From contig JARHVA010000350.1 of NCBI GenBank assembly GCA_037957365.1, forward strand, positions 1,461,501 through 1,525,500: 64,000 nucleotides of DNA, in the 5' to 3' direction. The DNA is from Torreya grandis. Taxonomy: Eukaryota > Streptophyta > Pinopsida > Cupressales > Taxaceae. The position numbers were made by a program, and so were the translations under genes. Below are positions 33,241-45,699 of this stretch, piece by piece (positions within the stretch are counted from its first letter, which is position 1; each line of letters opens with the position of its first letter). The notes beneath the pieces are model-generated. The model saw only the letters and a list, made by a program, of their open reading frames with translations, did no database searches and had not been told where the DNA came from.

Positions 33241-36091
33241 TACTATAATCTAGTCAATGTCATTAAAGTTAGTTCCAATTTTTTAGTTAATCACATTTCT
33301 ACTTGTTAATCATAAATATTTTCTAGCACAATCATTTCATTTGGTCATGTTCAACTTTGGTAATTATTTTCTCTCTTTATCTCTATTCATTTTATCTTAT
33401 TATATGCAATTAGGAAATTTTCACCATTTTCAAGTGATTTCATCATTTGGTATGATCATTTCACCATTTTTATGATCGATCTAGGAGCCTATCCCTAAAA
33501 ACATGTGCACAGAAGTTAGGTACTGGGTTGACAGAGTCGATATAGTATGGGAAATATATGATAAAAATAATGATGCAATAATGAAATTAATTAAATAATA
33601 TGAACAAATATTTTAAGGGTTATTTCACATTGGGTTCACTAAAATTTAAGCAATAAAAAATGTATGATGTTTATAAATTAATCCTGGCTCAGAGAATAAG
33701 AGCATACCTACACTTTTGATTGGGAATACATTTTTTAAGTGTAGACATGACCAATATGGGGACTACTAGACCAAATTAGGGGGTCACTTGTCATAAGACA
33801 CCATGATAGGAAGGGTTCCAAAGGCTATAGTCTAACGCAATCACACAATAACCCTAAAAGAGTCCTAGATTTAATGTTCACTCTATATCTAATAAAAATA
33901 AAGTAAATCTACTATATTTCTCACCAAAGCTTGTGACACAACATGAGGGGTTAGTAAATATATCAAAACATGTATACAAGAATCTCAATTAAGATAAGTA
34001 TGAGTAAGACCCTAATACATGGAAGATGAAGAGTAATATTATTTAAGCCAATACTTATGCTACTTCTATCTACTAAAGTGAGGAGAACAAGGTTAGAATA
34101 TACTTACCTAAATGTGAACCCATTGAGACTCAATCTCTCCATTAGCCAAAGGAGATTCACAAGAGGTTTTTTTGGTTTGTAAGGATAATTAATAAAGGCT
34201 AAATCATCTGAGACTTATCCATAAGACTAGATTCTCCAAGTAGAAACCCTAAGCTAAGACTCCTCAAGTAGAATGGTGGAAGAGTATATTGTAAGGAAGT
34301 GCAAGTGAATAATAAATCTTGATTACATATTAAAATAATGATGAAATGATCTTGTATTTATAGTTATATCTCACCCTAAATCCTCCTAAATATGTCAGTT
34401 GTATAGGGTTGACCTAGTTGACCCTATATGTTTTCAAGATATAAATCACTAGGTCCTAAGATAGGTTGACCAAAGGGTTAATGAAAATCCAAGTGAAAAA
34501 TACCCTAAAAAATATAGGGTCAACCTAGTCAACCTTGTACAATATTTAGAAGCTAAAAACTATATAGGGTCAACCCAGTCGACCTAGTATAGTCAACTAG
34601 TGAAAGGGGATCAAGGTGAGGAAAAGAGGGATGGAAAGAAGAAAAATACTAGAGGAGTGTGCAAGGGAGGAGTAATAGCTTAGGGAATGGTTTTAAGATT
34701 TGGTTGGATTGGTAATAATGTGGTAATAAAGGACAATAATCCTATGAAGCACCAAAGTTCTGCCCACCCCTTTCCTGGTGTACCCCTTAAGGCATGCACT
34801 TAGAGAGATTGAATCTCCATAGGTTCCTCCAAGATGTAAAGCATAATTATTTGATAAAAGGTTGAAAATATTGTGTATACATCTCCTTCCACTCCTTACA
34901 TGAGACATGTCCATTACTTTAATTGATGATACTAGTAAAATTCATCCCCATAAAATGCTAACAAATCCTATTACATATATGATTATCACTTGAAATGATT
35001 ATGGGGTAGTAAAGTCTTTAATGATACCATAATCATGTTTGATTGCACTTTTAGTTGTGAATAATTAATCTGTAGAGGATAGATTAATATAATATTAGTT
35101 AATAAAATCAAATCAAATAAACACACTAAACACTAACACCTCTAGCCTAGCCACTAGGGAGAGTATAAGTAATAAGCACACAATGAAAATACAATTATAA
35201 AATGAAATAAACCTTAATTTTACATTGATTTTATCTCTAAAACTAATTATTGAGTTGGATTACTTGGATATGTGATCAATAAATATTTTTCAATGAAGCT
35301 CCATTGCTCCACCTCTCCTTGGCACCTTGGCTTGGCTTATGAAATTGACATAGCAACACTACTATGAAGCCTTTTAGAGGTATTTTGGCATAATAAAATT
35401 GCACTAGAAAATATTTTTCACTTATTTGAGCATAATAACTTTACACCAAGATATATTAAATATCAATAGGTAATGCCTTGTATTTATAGCCTCCAAAATT
35501 AACTCTCACCCAAGTTGAGTTAGGGTAAAATTAAGCATGGAATGAGATCAATCCAGACCTAGGTGAGCTAACTCTAGCTCTAGTTGATTTGAGGAGGTCA
35601 CATGTAATTATGATTTTTAATTAATAGGAACGGATCACAAATGATATATTTGGTATATATTTTGTGAGAGCTTGACAACTCACAAAAGCAATGATGAACA
35701 AGCTTGATATTTTAAATTTTTGAATTTCCATTTTTAGATATTCATTAATTGTAAATGGATTATTTAGATAAGAATTTAATATGGTTTAATTATTTGATTC
35801 ATTTTGATTATATTTTTAGTTCTTTTATGAATTATTCAAGTGCATCGCTTAATAGGTCCATAGGATAAACTACTAGTTATTAGGTTGCAAGGTGACTGGG
35901 GATGAATTCGTGAGAGGTTATTATTGCGTATATGATAATAACCAAAATAGGGATGCATGAACATAATTTTTATCACTAATTAATTATGTGTGGATGAAAT
36001 TAGTATGTTTATTTATTATTAGGCTTAATATGCATTATTTAGTATAAATCAATTTGAAGTTTGGTCAGAAGATAGTTTTGGCTAGAATGGG
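33241..36091. other. Non-coding AT-rich sequence, possibly the end and LTR of element C
   Basis: No supported gene. It has a short TTCACCATTTT-type repeat (33400-33475) and a cluster of GGGTCAACC / GGTTGACC motifs (34395-34610). It ends in a GGGGTGTCTACA (36089-36100), which recalls the 3' end of Tat-type LTRs. The LTR start was not located. Confidence 0.4.
34395..34610. repeat. Dispersed TATAGGGT-CAACC / GGTTGACC repeat cluster
   Basis: GGGTTGACCTAGTTGACCCT (34406-34425), GGTTGACC (near 34463), GGGTCAACCTAGTCAACC (near 34520) and GGGTCAACCCAGTCGACC (near 34568) are variants of one imperfectly palindromic unit. Each is made of two TTGACC/GGTCAA cores separated by a TAG-like centre. Confidence 0.6.
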
Positions 36092-36304
36092 GTGTCTACA
36101 GTTTTCCCCTGCTTGGGAAGGAATTTAAAGATATAGGAATAATAACATATTATCAAATCATTAAAATGTGTTTAATTCCAAATTCCCCAATATGTGATGT
36201 ATAAGTTTGGGATGCCCCCTCAAGGGATCAAAATATAAATAAGGTTGGTGATCGGTCCCTCAAAAGAAGGAAAATGATGGGACCAAAAGGTAAAGGGGGT
36301 ATAA

Positions 36305-36660
36305 AATACTAATTTTCCCAAATGAGGTTAGAATTAGTGGTATAGTGAGATACCCTAGTTAGGAAGATAAAATGGATGATTTTCTCAAAGGTGGTTATTA
36401 TCATCGACATAGTGAGGTAAAAAATAATGATTTTCCCAAAGGTAGTTCTAATCATTAGCAAAATGAAAACAAGTCCTAGGTGGGTAGATAGATATAATGA
36501 GATTCACAAAGGTTGTTATAATCATTAGCATAATTAAAAAGTGCCCTAGTAAGGAAAGATAAGGATAATAATTTGACCAAAGGTGGTTATAATCATTAAC
36601 ATCCAGATAGATTGAAACATAATGATTTTTCCAAAGGTGGTTATAATCATTTTCATGATA
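36305..36660. repeat. Degenerate minisatellite, about six units
   Basis: The repeated core is TGATTTTCCCAAAGGTGGTTATAATCATTAGCAT in variant form, starting near 36312, 36375, 36431, 36501, 36574 and 36625, with spacing of about 50-75 bp. It follows the LTR-like end at 36100, so it may lie in a Tat-element leader or 3' region, where such arrays are common. Confidence 0.75.
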
Positions 36661-38180
36661 GTTTGGGACAATATGGAAAATTGAAAAGGGGGGATTACAT
36701 ATGGAATTCATACTCATGGAGTAAGAATTCATCACTAGACAAGGTCTAAATGTTTTTGTCAATTTTAATAGTTACTTGACCATTTCACCATTTTCTTGGC
36801 CATTTTGTTCTTCCTGGTGTCATTTTTGTTGATTGATGAATTTGAATTTATAACGATCAATTTTCTATTTCTTTAGCCATTTCACTATATACACATCCAA
36901 TTCACATATTCCATATTCATTTTCACATTTTGGAAAAATTGAAGGTCTTTGGATTTTTTGCCATTTTATAGACATATTCACTATTTTATGGGTTAAATTC
37001 ACCATTTTATATGAAATTATTTTTTTTCCATTTCAATTTTTTCAAGAGTGAATTCACTATTTTCATGGTTGAATTCACTATTTTATTGACCAATTCACTA
37101 TTTTTGTAGATGAATTCATCATTTACATGGATTAATTCATCATTTTTAAAATAGTTAATTCAGTATTTTTCCTAATTTTAGAAGCAATAAATAAAATTAA
37201 AATACAAAATCATAAAAAAATTTGCACCTACCAATGGTCTTGCTCCCCATGGACATCTGTACTCTCAAGTGATCTAGAAGTGCCCTCAGACATGGTCTAC
37301 AAGCCATTTTCTCTAGGTCCCTTTTGCGTAAATTCACCGAGGTAAATTTTGAAAATTTAGGGTAAAAATTAACCATTTTTCCCCTCTAGGGTGAATCTAT
37401 AGCCTTTTATTTTAAAAAAAATCCCCTTCATTCATTATTTTTCTTCCCTCCAAGCTTATTTTCACTCACTATCTATTTTTCTTCCCATTTTCACCTATCT
37501 ATTTCATTTTTTCTCTTATTCTAACATTTATACACTATTATTTCATTTTTATGGGTCCAATCATCTAATTATTTTCCTGATTCTCCCATTAAGGGGGCAT
37601 CTAGGGCTTATCAAGTCCTGCTCTAGGACATATTTTAGCCTATTTTCTACTAATTTTAACAAAAAATGTCAAATTTGGCATCCATTAATTTTATTCTATG
37701 ATCATTTTAATTACTTTTTAATTATTTTAAAATTCATTACTTCATCTACATCTTGTAACACCTTCTCAAATAGGGGTAAATCTAGACACTCCATTTTTAT
37801 CACTTCCATGTCAAAATTAGAAAGAGGAATGACTTCCTACAAATTATGCATTAACTGGTCTGATGTCTTCTATTCATCTAATATATGAGTTTGAATTCAC
37901 CTTAGGGCATCCCTAGGTGGGCTAATTCACCATGTTAAATATATTTAATTGTCATGCTAGTTATTTTATCTAGTCAATTCTTCTACTGTGATTAGTTAAT
38001 TAATTCCCCTCCAAATCATTCATCTAATTGTAATTCTATGAAAATGGAATTTTAATTTGTGTTCAATTATAAATTCTTCCTTTCCCTTCCAAAATTCAGT
38101 TTCATTTAAGAAAGGATCTTGAGATCTAGTGGAAGATTCTTTGTGAGACAAAAAAATTATTAAATGAAGTAATATATAAG
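36661..38180. other. Non-coding; imperfect TTCACCATTTT repeats at 36770-37170
   Basis: At least eight variants of (A)TTCA(C/T)(C/T)ATTTT, mostly followed by a short T/G-rich spacer, occur in 400 bp with an average spacing of about 25-50 bp. The same motif appears at 29740-29830 and 33400-33475. The rest shows nothing recognisable. Confidence 0.5.
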
Positions 38181-38184
38181 ATTA

Positions 38185-38590
38185 TTCTCCACACTTCAAT
38201 TTGGAAACAAGATAAAGGACCCATAATGAATCTTGTGAGATATTTTACGATCACTCTCAAGCCTTCATCTTGGAAAAAAGGTGAAGGGTCCATATTGGTT
38301 ATCCATATATCTTATTAGAAAATTATTCTTGTCCCTTCATCTTAGAAACAATATGAAGGGCACATAATGACTATTAAAATGATATTATGAGGAGAATCCT
38401 CAACCCTTAATCTTAGAAAAAATATGAAGGGATCATATTAATCCTTCTTTGATATATTTAAGGTCCATCCTTCACCCTTCATCTTGAGTAAGATTAAGGG
38501 CTCATATTAGTGATCCATATTTTGATTTATGTGCATCATTGAGGACTCATTTATAATGGTTCATCTTGGAAGTAAGATGAAGTGTATTCA
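38185..38590. repeat. Minisatellite of hairpin units (CCCTTCATCTT...AAGATGAAGGG)
   Basis: Six units begin near 38192, 38261, 38332, 38404, 38474 and 38559, a period of about 70-85 bp. Each holds an imperfect inverted repeat, consensus CCCTTCATCTT, a short GGAAACA-like loop, then AAGATGAAGGG, followed by CATATT. Unit 6 (TTCATCTT with AAGATGAA) is a clear hairpin. Confidence 0.8.
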
Positions 38591-41500
38591 TTGATATTGA
38601 GTTGCTATAAATAAACCTCTTTTCCATTGCATTTGACACATTAAAGATACATAGTAAAGCCCTGGCATTTTATCACACCAGCTTGGTCATCATAGGTCAT
38701 GATTATCAACTCCAATTATCAAAATATTCAAAGAGAGATTGTTTATTTGGGATATTAACATTGAAAAATATTTCTTGAAGACACATCTGAGCTAAATCAT
38801 ACACAAATATGAGGTTTCCAATGAAGGTTTACATTGCATTTTTTTAATCCTAACATTATTATCTTTATCTTTGTATGCTCACGAGGTATTAGGTGTATAT
38901 TTCATAGTTTTTAGTACTTAATTTGATCATTTCAAAATTTACATAAGAAATAAATAGGTATAGATTATAATGATACACATTACCAATGGATATTTTGGTA
39001 ATTGAAGGCACAACTAGATCAACCTATAACAACTACATGATAGTTGTCCTAGCTTGTAACATTACCATAATAGTTAAATCATAGTGCCATGTTGTTATGT
39101 CTATTGAGATATGGTAGTTCATTAAACATGAATATGGTTCCTATGATCTATAAGGAATAAATAAACTACTAAATATTGCATTATCATTTATTTATGTATG
39201 GATTGTGATTCGTTATTTTTTCAACCACATAATTGATTGCTCTGTTCTCTACTAAAATCAATTAGTTTGTCATGTAGCATGAATAGACTTTCTCAATATA
39301 TTCTCTTGTAACTAAATATATAATAATAAACCTACCACCTCTATCTAATATATTATGGTATAAATTAGGAATAATGAATTTTTAGATATTGAAGCACACA
39401 TAGGATAGAAAGTATATTTTGAATCATTTGTAATTTTTTTGATTCAAAAAAGTTTCTTATTGTACTTAGTAATTTCTACTAGCTTATTCTAATATACCCA
39501 ATTATATGTAAACATGGTTATAATAAACTTGTGTAAGATAATTTGTAATCTAATCATTTTTTTAAAGGTGGTTCAGTGGTAGAATTATCCTAGGGGTGAT
39601 TTGGACACTCTTAACTTGATCAAGAATTTTTTTTTAGGTTTTCAAAACCAATAAAAATTCATCAAGCAATAAAATTACCCCTATTTATAGGGTGAAAATT
39701 ATGAAACCACATTTATGGTGATGTAAGAACCCCATCATAGTGTGACTAAAGTGGCACTATAAGAGTTTGCATGTGGTAGTTGTGTAACCACCCTGGTAGT
39801 TCCATAACCACTTATTTATTTAATTTACATCAAGTCTGATTTATTTTATATCAAGTTTTATTTCATTTTTATCACTTTAATTTCATGCAATTTATTTTAT
39901 GTAAGAGTGTTTCCTATACACAATGTATAGTCCCTTAATCTCTGAAAGTAACTATTGTTGTATATATAGTGTCAATGCCTTGCCAAGTATATAGACCTTG
40001 GGTTGACAAGTAGTGAAAGTAGAATAATAAATAAACTAAGTGGATTCCATGATACATTTAATGGGTTGAATTATAGTTAATGGTTTGTGTTAGTTTAATT
40101 GGGTAGTTTATTTTTCTCGTCACTTCCATTAAAAGTCATCCTATGCTTTTATTTCTCTTACAAACCCATGTGGGCAAGCATGGATATCCCATTATCATTA
40201 ATACATACTCATTTATTTCTCATAAATCATGACATAAGCTATCCTAAAATATATTTTAAGACTCCTAAAAATTTTCTAGTTCCACTTTTTTATCAAAGGG
40301 CTCTAAATTCACCTAAAACTTTCTATTTCCCACTTTATGTAACTTTTAAAACGTTTCTATATTTTTATATAATATTTTTGATAAGTGTAAACTCAAGTTG
40401 ATTCCAAATATTTGACTTAATAAAAGGTTAAATAAATCCTAAGACATGAATAAAAGGGGTGTGAATAATGTTAGGTTGGCAAAAAATGCCCAAGTTCAAA
40501 CTAATTTATATGACATAACTAGGAATAGATTGTAATTAAGATTATCATGTAGGAAACTTATTATCTAATATGGGGGGTTAATCAATGATTAAAATATTAA
40601 TATTTAACTTTCATGGCCTCTTTTAATCTTTAAATCATTCCATGCATAAAATTATTCTACACAAGAATAGTTCAATCTATTGAATGCAATAATTTCAAAT
40701 AACATGCATCAATTCACAATGCATTCATAAAAACATATCAAAACAAAATATATCAATATTGTAGTAAGGTAATGTCATGTTTGACATTAGATAATACATT
40801 TATTAATTTAACATACTAATGAAATACTATCTCTACTAGAAATATTATACAATCATGTGTCTCAACGAACAAAATGAAAACATATAGATTTACTAGCATA
40901 TGAATATTACTTGTATAAGAAAAATAAGAACATCGTATACCTAAAATCCATTTTATAAGTAACATAATATAAAAATGGGAATAAAAATCCTCAAATAATA
41001 AATATAGTTTGGCATATTAGGACAAGAAAAGTTAGTGGAAGGTCCAAAACTAGAAATGTGAAAATAAGGCTTCACATTAAGGATGTGAACTTGTATCTAC
41101 AATCATGCATCTGAAAATAAAAAGTTAACTACATCATATGTTAGGAAAATATTATATCTAAATTTTACAACTTTCAAAAAAATATGTATGTAAATGATAA
41201 ATTATATGTATCCTTATGAGTCATGTATGGAAACATATGTTTTTCCGTATCCAAAGTAATTCTAGTGATATGACATATTATTGTCATTTGTGCAACTTAA
41301 GAGGGTATAGTGTCCCATATAATATGATAGGTAGATAAAGATAATTAGGGTACACCAAGATATCTATAAAATTATAATCATGTCATGTTAGATATTAGTG
41401 CATATGGAAGATAATAATCATTCACATCATAACACAAAATTATATAATGATATGCACATGTGAAGCTCAATAGTTAATGTATGTAACTCTCAAATGTGAT

Positions 41501-41741
41501 ATAACGATATGCTCATGTGAGGCTAAATATTTATAATCTATCCTTATGTTAGTATGATGTATATGGGACAATGACATGCCCCTAATATATGTCATTTTAC
41601 TAAGGTAACAATATATGGTAATAAATATATCATGTGTGAAACCAATCACATGTCATGATGCATATAATCCTAGGATATTTATAATAAATACATGATTTTT
41701 GGACACAAATATGTGAAAATATCTATATTATGATATGTTAA
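38591..41741. other. Non-coding AT-rich sequence
   Basis: No supported gene. The 100-codon + strand ORF at 40099 is hydrophobic low-complexity sequence without homology I recognise. A tRNA-Gly-like A-box lies at 39567-39586. Two related units with ATAATGATATGCACATGTGA and ATAACGATATGCTCATGTGA occur near 41444 and 41502. Confidence 0.5.
39567..39590 (+). other. tRNA-Gly-like A-box fragment
   Basis: GGTGGTTCAGTGGTAGAATT matches the D-arm and A-box of tRNA-Gly(GCC) closely. No anticodon arm or B-box (GGTTCGA) follows within 60 bp, so it is not a tRNA gene. It could be a SINE head, a tRNA fragment, or chance. Confidence 0.3.
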
Positions 41742-42003
41742 TAAGGTTCATATATTAGAGAGTTTGGGTATGATTCCCCATAGGAAAATCTATGTAAGGA
41801 TGTGATAAATAAATCACTAGATGGGTATAATGCCCCCATAAGCACAAGTCTATATAATATGTGTTCAAAAAATCTTAGGGGGATATAATTCCACATAAAA
41901 AAAAATTATATATAAGACTTGGTTGGTAAAGCTTGGGTGGGTACCATGCTCCAATAAAAAAAAATGTATAGATAAGATATGATCAATAAAGCTCATAAGT
42001 GAG
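41742..42003. repeat. 60-bp degenerate tandem repeat, four units
   Basis: Units begin near 41742, 41802, 41870 and 41930. The shared pattern is (A)GGGTATAATGCCCCCATAA, an A-rich stretch, then TATATAAGATGTGxTCAATAAA. The phase is nearly exactly 60 bp. Confidence 0.7.
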
Positions 42004-42879
42004 AAATAACTTATTTATCTTCGTAGGATATATCTAGTTATAAATTCATAATAGAATGCTCTTGTTGGAAATGTATATGATATATACACCAATGTGTAAG
42101 ATACAATCTTGTGAATAGTAAAAATGAAAATTAAGATATGCCAAAAAGTAACCGATGCTTAGGGCATAAGGGCCACACAAGTATAATAATGTAGGCCATA
42201 TATATGGAATATGGATCTTTAAATTTAAATTGTCTCAATGATGCCCAAGGAAAAAAGATGTATTATGATATGATATTCCCCTTGTGGGCATATAAGATAT
42301 GTATATAATGTAAAATCATGTGATATTCAATCTCAATGTAGTGTCATATGTAATAGTTTCATGTTACACCCCTAATGGCATGATGTGTATAATTATAGAC
42401 ACCTAAATTTTTCACAATATCTTTATTCATATTTAACCATTTTTGGAAATATTTAGGGGACAGGGAAATAACCTAATAAAATTTACATTAAGTATTCCCA
42501 AGATTATGCCAATTAAGTTAATTCAAATTCTCAATATTCAATTACAGTGTTTAATAATGGATATATGATAAATCTATAATGTATATTACAAAATAATAAT
42601 TTGATTATGTAATCACAACGAAGAGAAAATACTTATCTTGTTTACTAATGTAAAAGAAGATATAAAAAGTGTAGGTGTGGAAATAATCAGACTAATGCTC
42701 AAGATTAATTTGTCATATTCTAAAAATTATCCCTCTAATAATGTGGACACTACCATCATATTTAGGACACTAGAATTGATGATTTTGTCTAGTTTAGATG
42801 CTTCTATCTTGTATGAAATATCAAATATTTTCTAAAAATTCCACCTATGCATATTATATGTCATTATTACCTTACTATT
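42004..42879. other. Non-coding AT-rich sequence
   Basis: Nothing recognisable. The 65-codon ORF at 42638 has no support. Confidence 0.5.
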
Positions 42880-45640
42880 TATGTATCTAGATCTTGCACA
42901 CAAGTCTTTGATATCAATGTGTATCTCAAAACATTAGGTCCTCTAATTAAGATGTTATCATACCAAAAAAGGGTTAATGGGATCAAGTTAAATAAAGTTG
43001 ACCTCAAAGACCCCTCTATTAGTGAGCTACCTACATACACAATACTTTGAAGAGGGCCTCAAATATATGTAGTTATCCCCTATGTGTGGGTTTGTGTGTG
43101 AATAATGGTGTAATATGATATATGTGAGTGCATATAGTGATATAGATTGAAAATTGAAAGAAACCACTCATGATATATTATTTAAATGATTTAGACCTAT
43201 ATAAAAACTGATCCTAGGACTAATCTGTAAATAGGGAAGAATAGGGAAGTATTTAATGCTTGAGCGGTGCCTTTGATTGATACATGTTAGATGTGTGCTT
43301 GAAGAGTACTTGATGATAATGAAGGTATTTAAATTATATTTATACCACTTATTTTGAAATTAATCTCATTGAGGGTTAATTAAGACACTTTGGTTGACCC
43401 TTAGATATTAAAATATTTTCAAATTTGAGGCATTATTATGTGCAACCACTAGCGTCAAAATTGGACACTAGTGTTGATGCTAATGACCTAATTTTAATTT
43501 TAATGTCCAAGAGAACATAAATTTAATGGAGATATGTAAATAATAGTGTAATATGTTTTTCATATTTTATGAATTTTATGGGATACAATTGATCTAAATA
43601 AGTAGAATAACAATTTTAGGCCATAAGATAAGCATTTAAACATAGTGAGATTGTGAATGAGAGACTTTAAATTGTGAAAAGGTCATAAGAAAAAACACTA
43701 ATAATTGAGTGATGTTTATCAAGTGTTAAAGACTATTTTATCATATAAAATCCAAATTTAACATCTACATTACCCTATCCTTTAATATAGTAATGCATAA
43801 GGATGAAAATACTAGTTTAAAAGAAAGCAAAATGTACAGTGGTGTGTACAACACACCTTGTCTTTGATTGATCCTTGTTTATATTTTTTGTACATGTGTA
43901 TTTCTTAAAAATAAGAGCATGTTATATTTTAATAAGTATATAAAATATGAAAATTAAAATAATTTAAATTCTTGAAAGAAAAGAGAGCAAGGAAGGAGTA
44001 CATCTGTGAGTTAATGCAATTATTTAACCTTAAATTTAGATATTTGTGGTATGTTTAGGGTTAAGGGTTACTAAATTAGTTTTTTAATAGGGATGGTGAA
44101 ATAAACTAATGATTAGGATAACTAATATAAAATTAGATAAAAAATATTATAAAGTTATACAACTGAAATTGATAAAAATAGTAAAGTACAACTATTAACA
44201 AATATTTTAATAAATATGGGATAATGATATTAGCTAGTTTATTATGCTCATGTAAGTTTAACCTAGAAAAATATAGAAGTGTATGGTGATCCTATAATAA
44301 TCATCAAATTCTATAAATATTCTTTCCATGGCCTTAGATAGTTACATTAGATCTAGACATTTGTATCGATATAGGTGTCTAACTTTGACATAGGTGTCTT
44401 GTATATAATAATAACTAGATCTACATGTGACCAACTAGAGACTTATACATATTATATATATTTTATTTTTATGTATTAAGATCATACACATAAGATCTCT
44501 CTCTTTTAAAAATGATCAAACCCTAGATTCTTCACCCTTAGAGTGATTGTGGAAAAAATGGGTTAGTGGGATCACGATGTCAAGATACCACAAGGACCCC
44601 TTTGTCAATGGGTGCTAATTACATATAAAATAATTTGAAGAGGACCTTATACTTATGTATATCTACCCTATGTGTTGGATTGTGTGTGCAAAAATATACA
44701 ATGTGTGATAATCATAGACATGTAGTGACCTAGCTTGTAAGTTAGGAAATATGGCTCATGGGTTGCCTTTGAATACTTCAGACATGTGGAAATACTAATC
44801 CCTTAACTGATACAAAAATATGGATGAATGGTAGGTTTTCTCACTTGAATTATTTGATTGAGTGATTTTTGTTATATTGCCTTGTGAGTTGTATTTTATT
44901 TCTAGGTGAGGGATGAATGAAGGTTGATATTGTATATATACCAATTCTTTTCAAAAATATCTCACACTAAAATCACTTAGGTAAAACTTTAGGATACATT
45001 TCATTTTAAAATTAGAAGAATTTTGGGAAATGGACACTCTGTAGGAAAAGTGGACACTTCCATTAATGGAAGTGTCTATTTAGGATGTAAGTGTCTATGA
45101 AACTAGAAAATAGGTATAGGTCCAAAACTGGAAGTGAAGGATAATAAACAAGTTTAAAGATTTTTTCAAAATATAGAAGGCCTAGTCATTAGAATAATAG
45201 TGATCAGACTAAGAGATAATAAATTAGACACAAAGAGATAGTGAACATGATAATTTTGATAGTGGGAAGGTAGACAATATAAATGTACAACCGTGATAGA
45301 TATTTTACAAGTGTATAAGACTAGAGTACTACATAAATAAAATTTTAATCTAGTAATGAAATTGATAGTTTAAAAGAACTAAATGCATAACTGGGTGTGT
45401 ATAAGACACCTTATCTTTATTTAAGCCTAATTTAAGTGATTTTATAGTGACTAAAATACAACAAAGATGACGTTACAATATATAATTAGTGTATGAAATC
45501 TGAAATTAAAAGAATTTTAAATGCTTGAAATTAGAAAGATTAAGGTTAGGAGTACACCTATGTATTGATGTAACCATCTTGCCTTTTGGTAGTTTGATTT
45601 TAAAGGATATATCATTATAAAATATTGAATCTAATATTAT
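42880..45640. repeat. Diverged direct duplication, period about 1.57 kb
   Basis: Copy 1 spans about 42880-44080 and copy 2 about 44470-45640. Matching landmarks are GGGTTAATGGGATCA (42966) / GGGTTAGTGGGATCA (44557), TGAAGAGGGCCT (43049) / TGAAGAGGACCT (44636), the TGTGTGGGTTTGTGTGTG block (43083 / 44671), GTGTGTACAACACACCTTGTC (43843 / 45395) and the GGAGTACA block (43995 / 45549). Offsets run from 1551 to 1591 bp. Short ORFs such as the one at 42847 lie inside the repeat and are not conserved as proteins. Confidence 0.65.
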
Positions 45641-45699
45641 GAAAAATATGAACCTGACATTGAGATTATTTCATCTCAATTGTGCAACCCAAATATGTG

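Larger units (their letters stand above)
26860..36100 (+). mobile_element. Element C: Tat-type Ty3/gypsy element, 5' part displaced by element B
   Basis: From 26860 the + strand reads the end of the RT-linked RNase H, then a second RNase H, then integrase. Next come a long untranslated 3' region and an antisense PMD gene. This order (RT-linked RNase H, second RNase H, INT) is the usual Tat order and contrasts with element D. The gag-to-RT part should lie left of element B, outside the window. The right end is uncertain: a GGGGTGTCTACA at 36089-36100 resembles the end of Tat LTRs, and I use it as a provisional limit. Confidence 0.6.

Noticed and set aside
34693..34914. 73-codon - strand ORF with a few Gly/Arg-rich stretches
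   Set aside because: No motif and no conserved neighbour; probably chance in non-coding repeat.
39567..39640. tRNA-Gly gene
   Set aside because: Only the D-arm/A-box is present; anticodon arm, B-box and acceptor pairing are missing.
40099..40401. 100-codon hydrophobic ORF
   Set aside because: Phe/Leu/Ser-rich reading of AT-rich DNA with no motif, signal or homologous copy in the window.
42638..43050. Two short + strand ORFs
   Set aside because: They fall in or beside the 1.57-kb duplication and the second copy does not preserve the reading frame.
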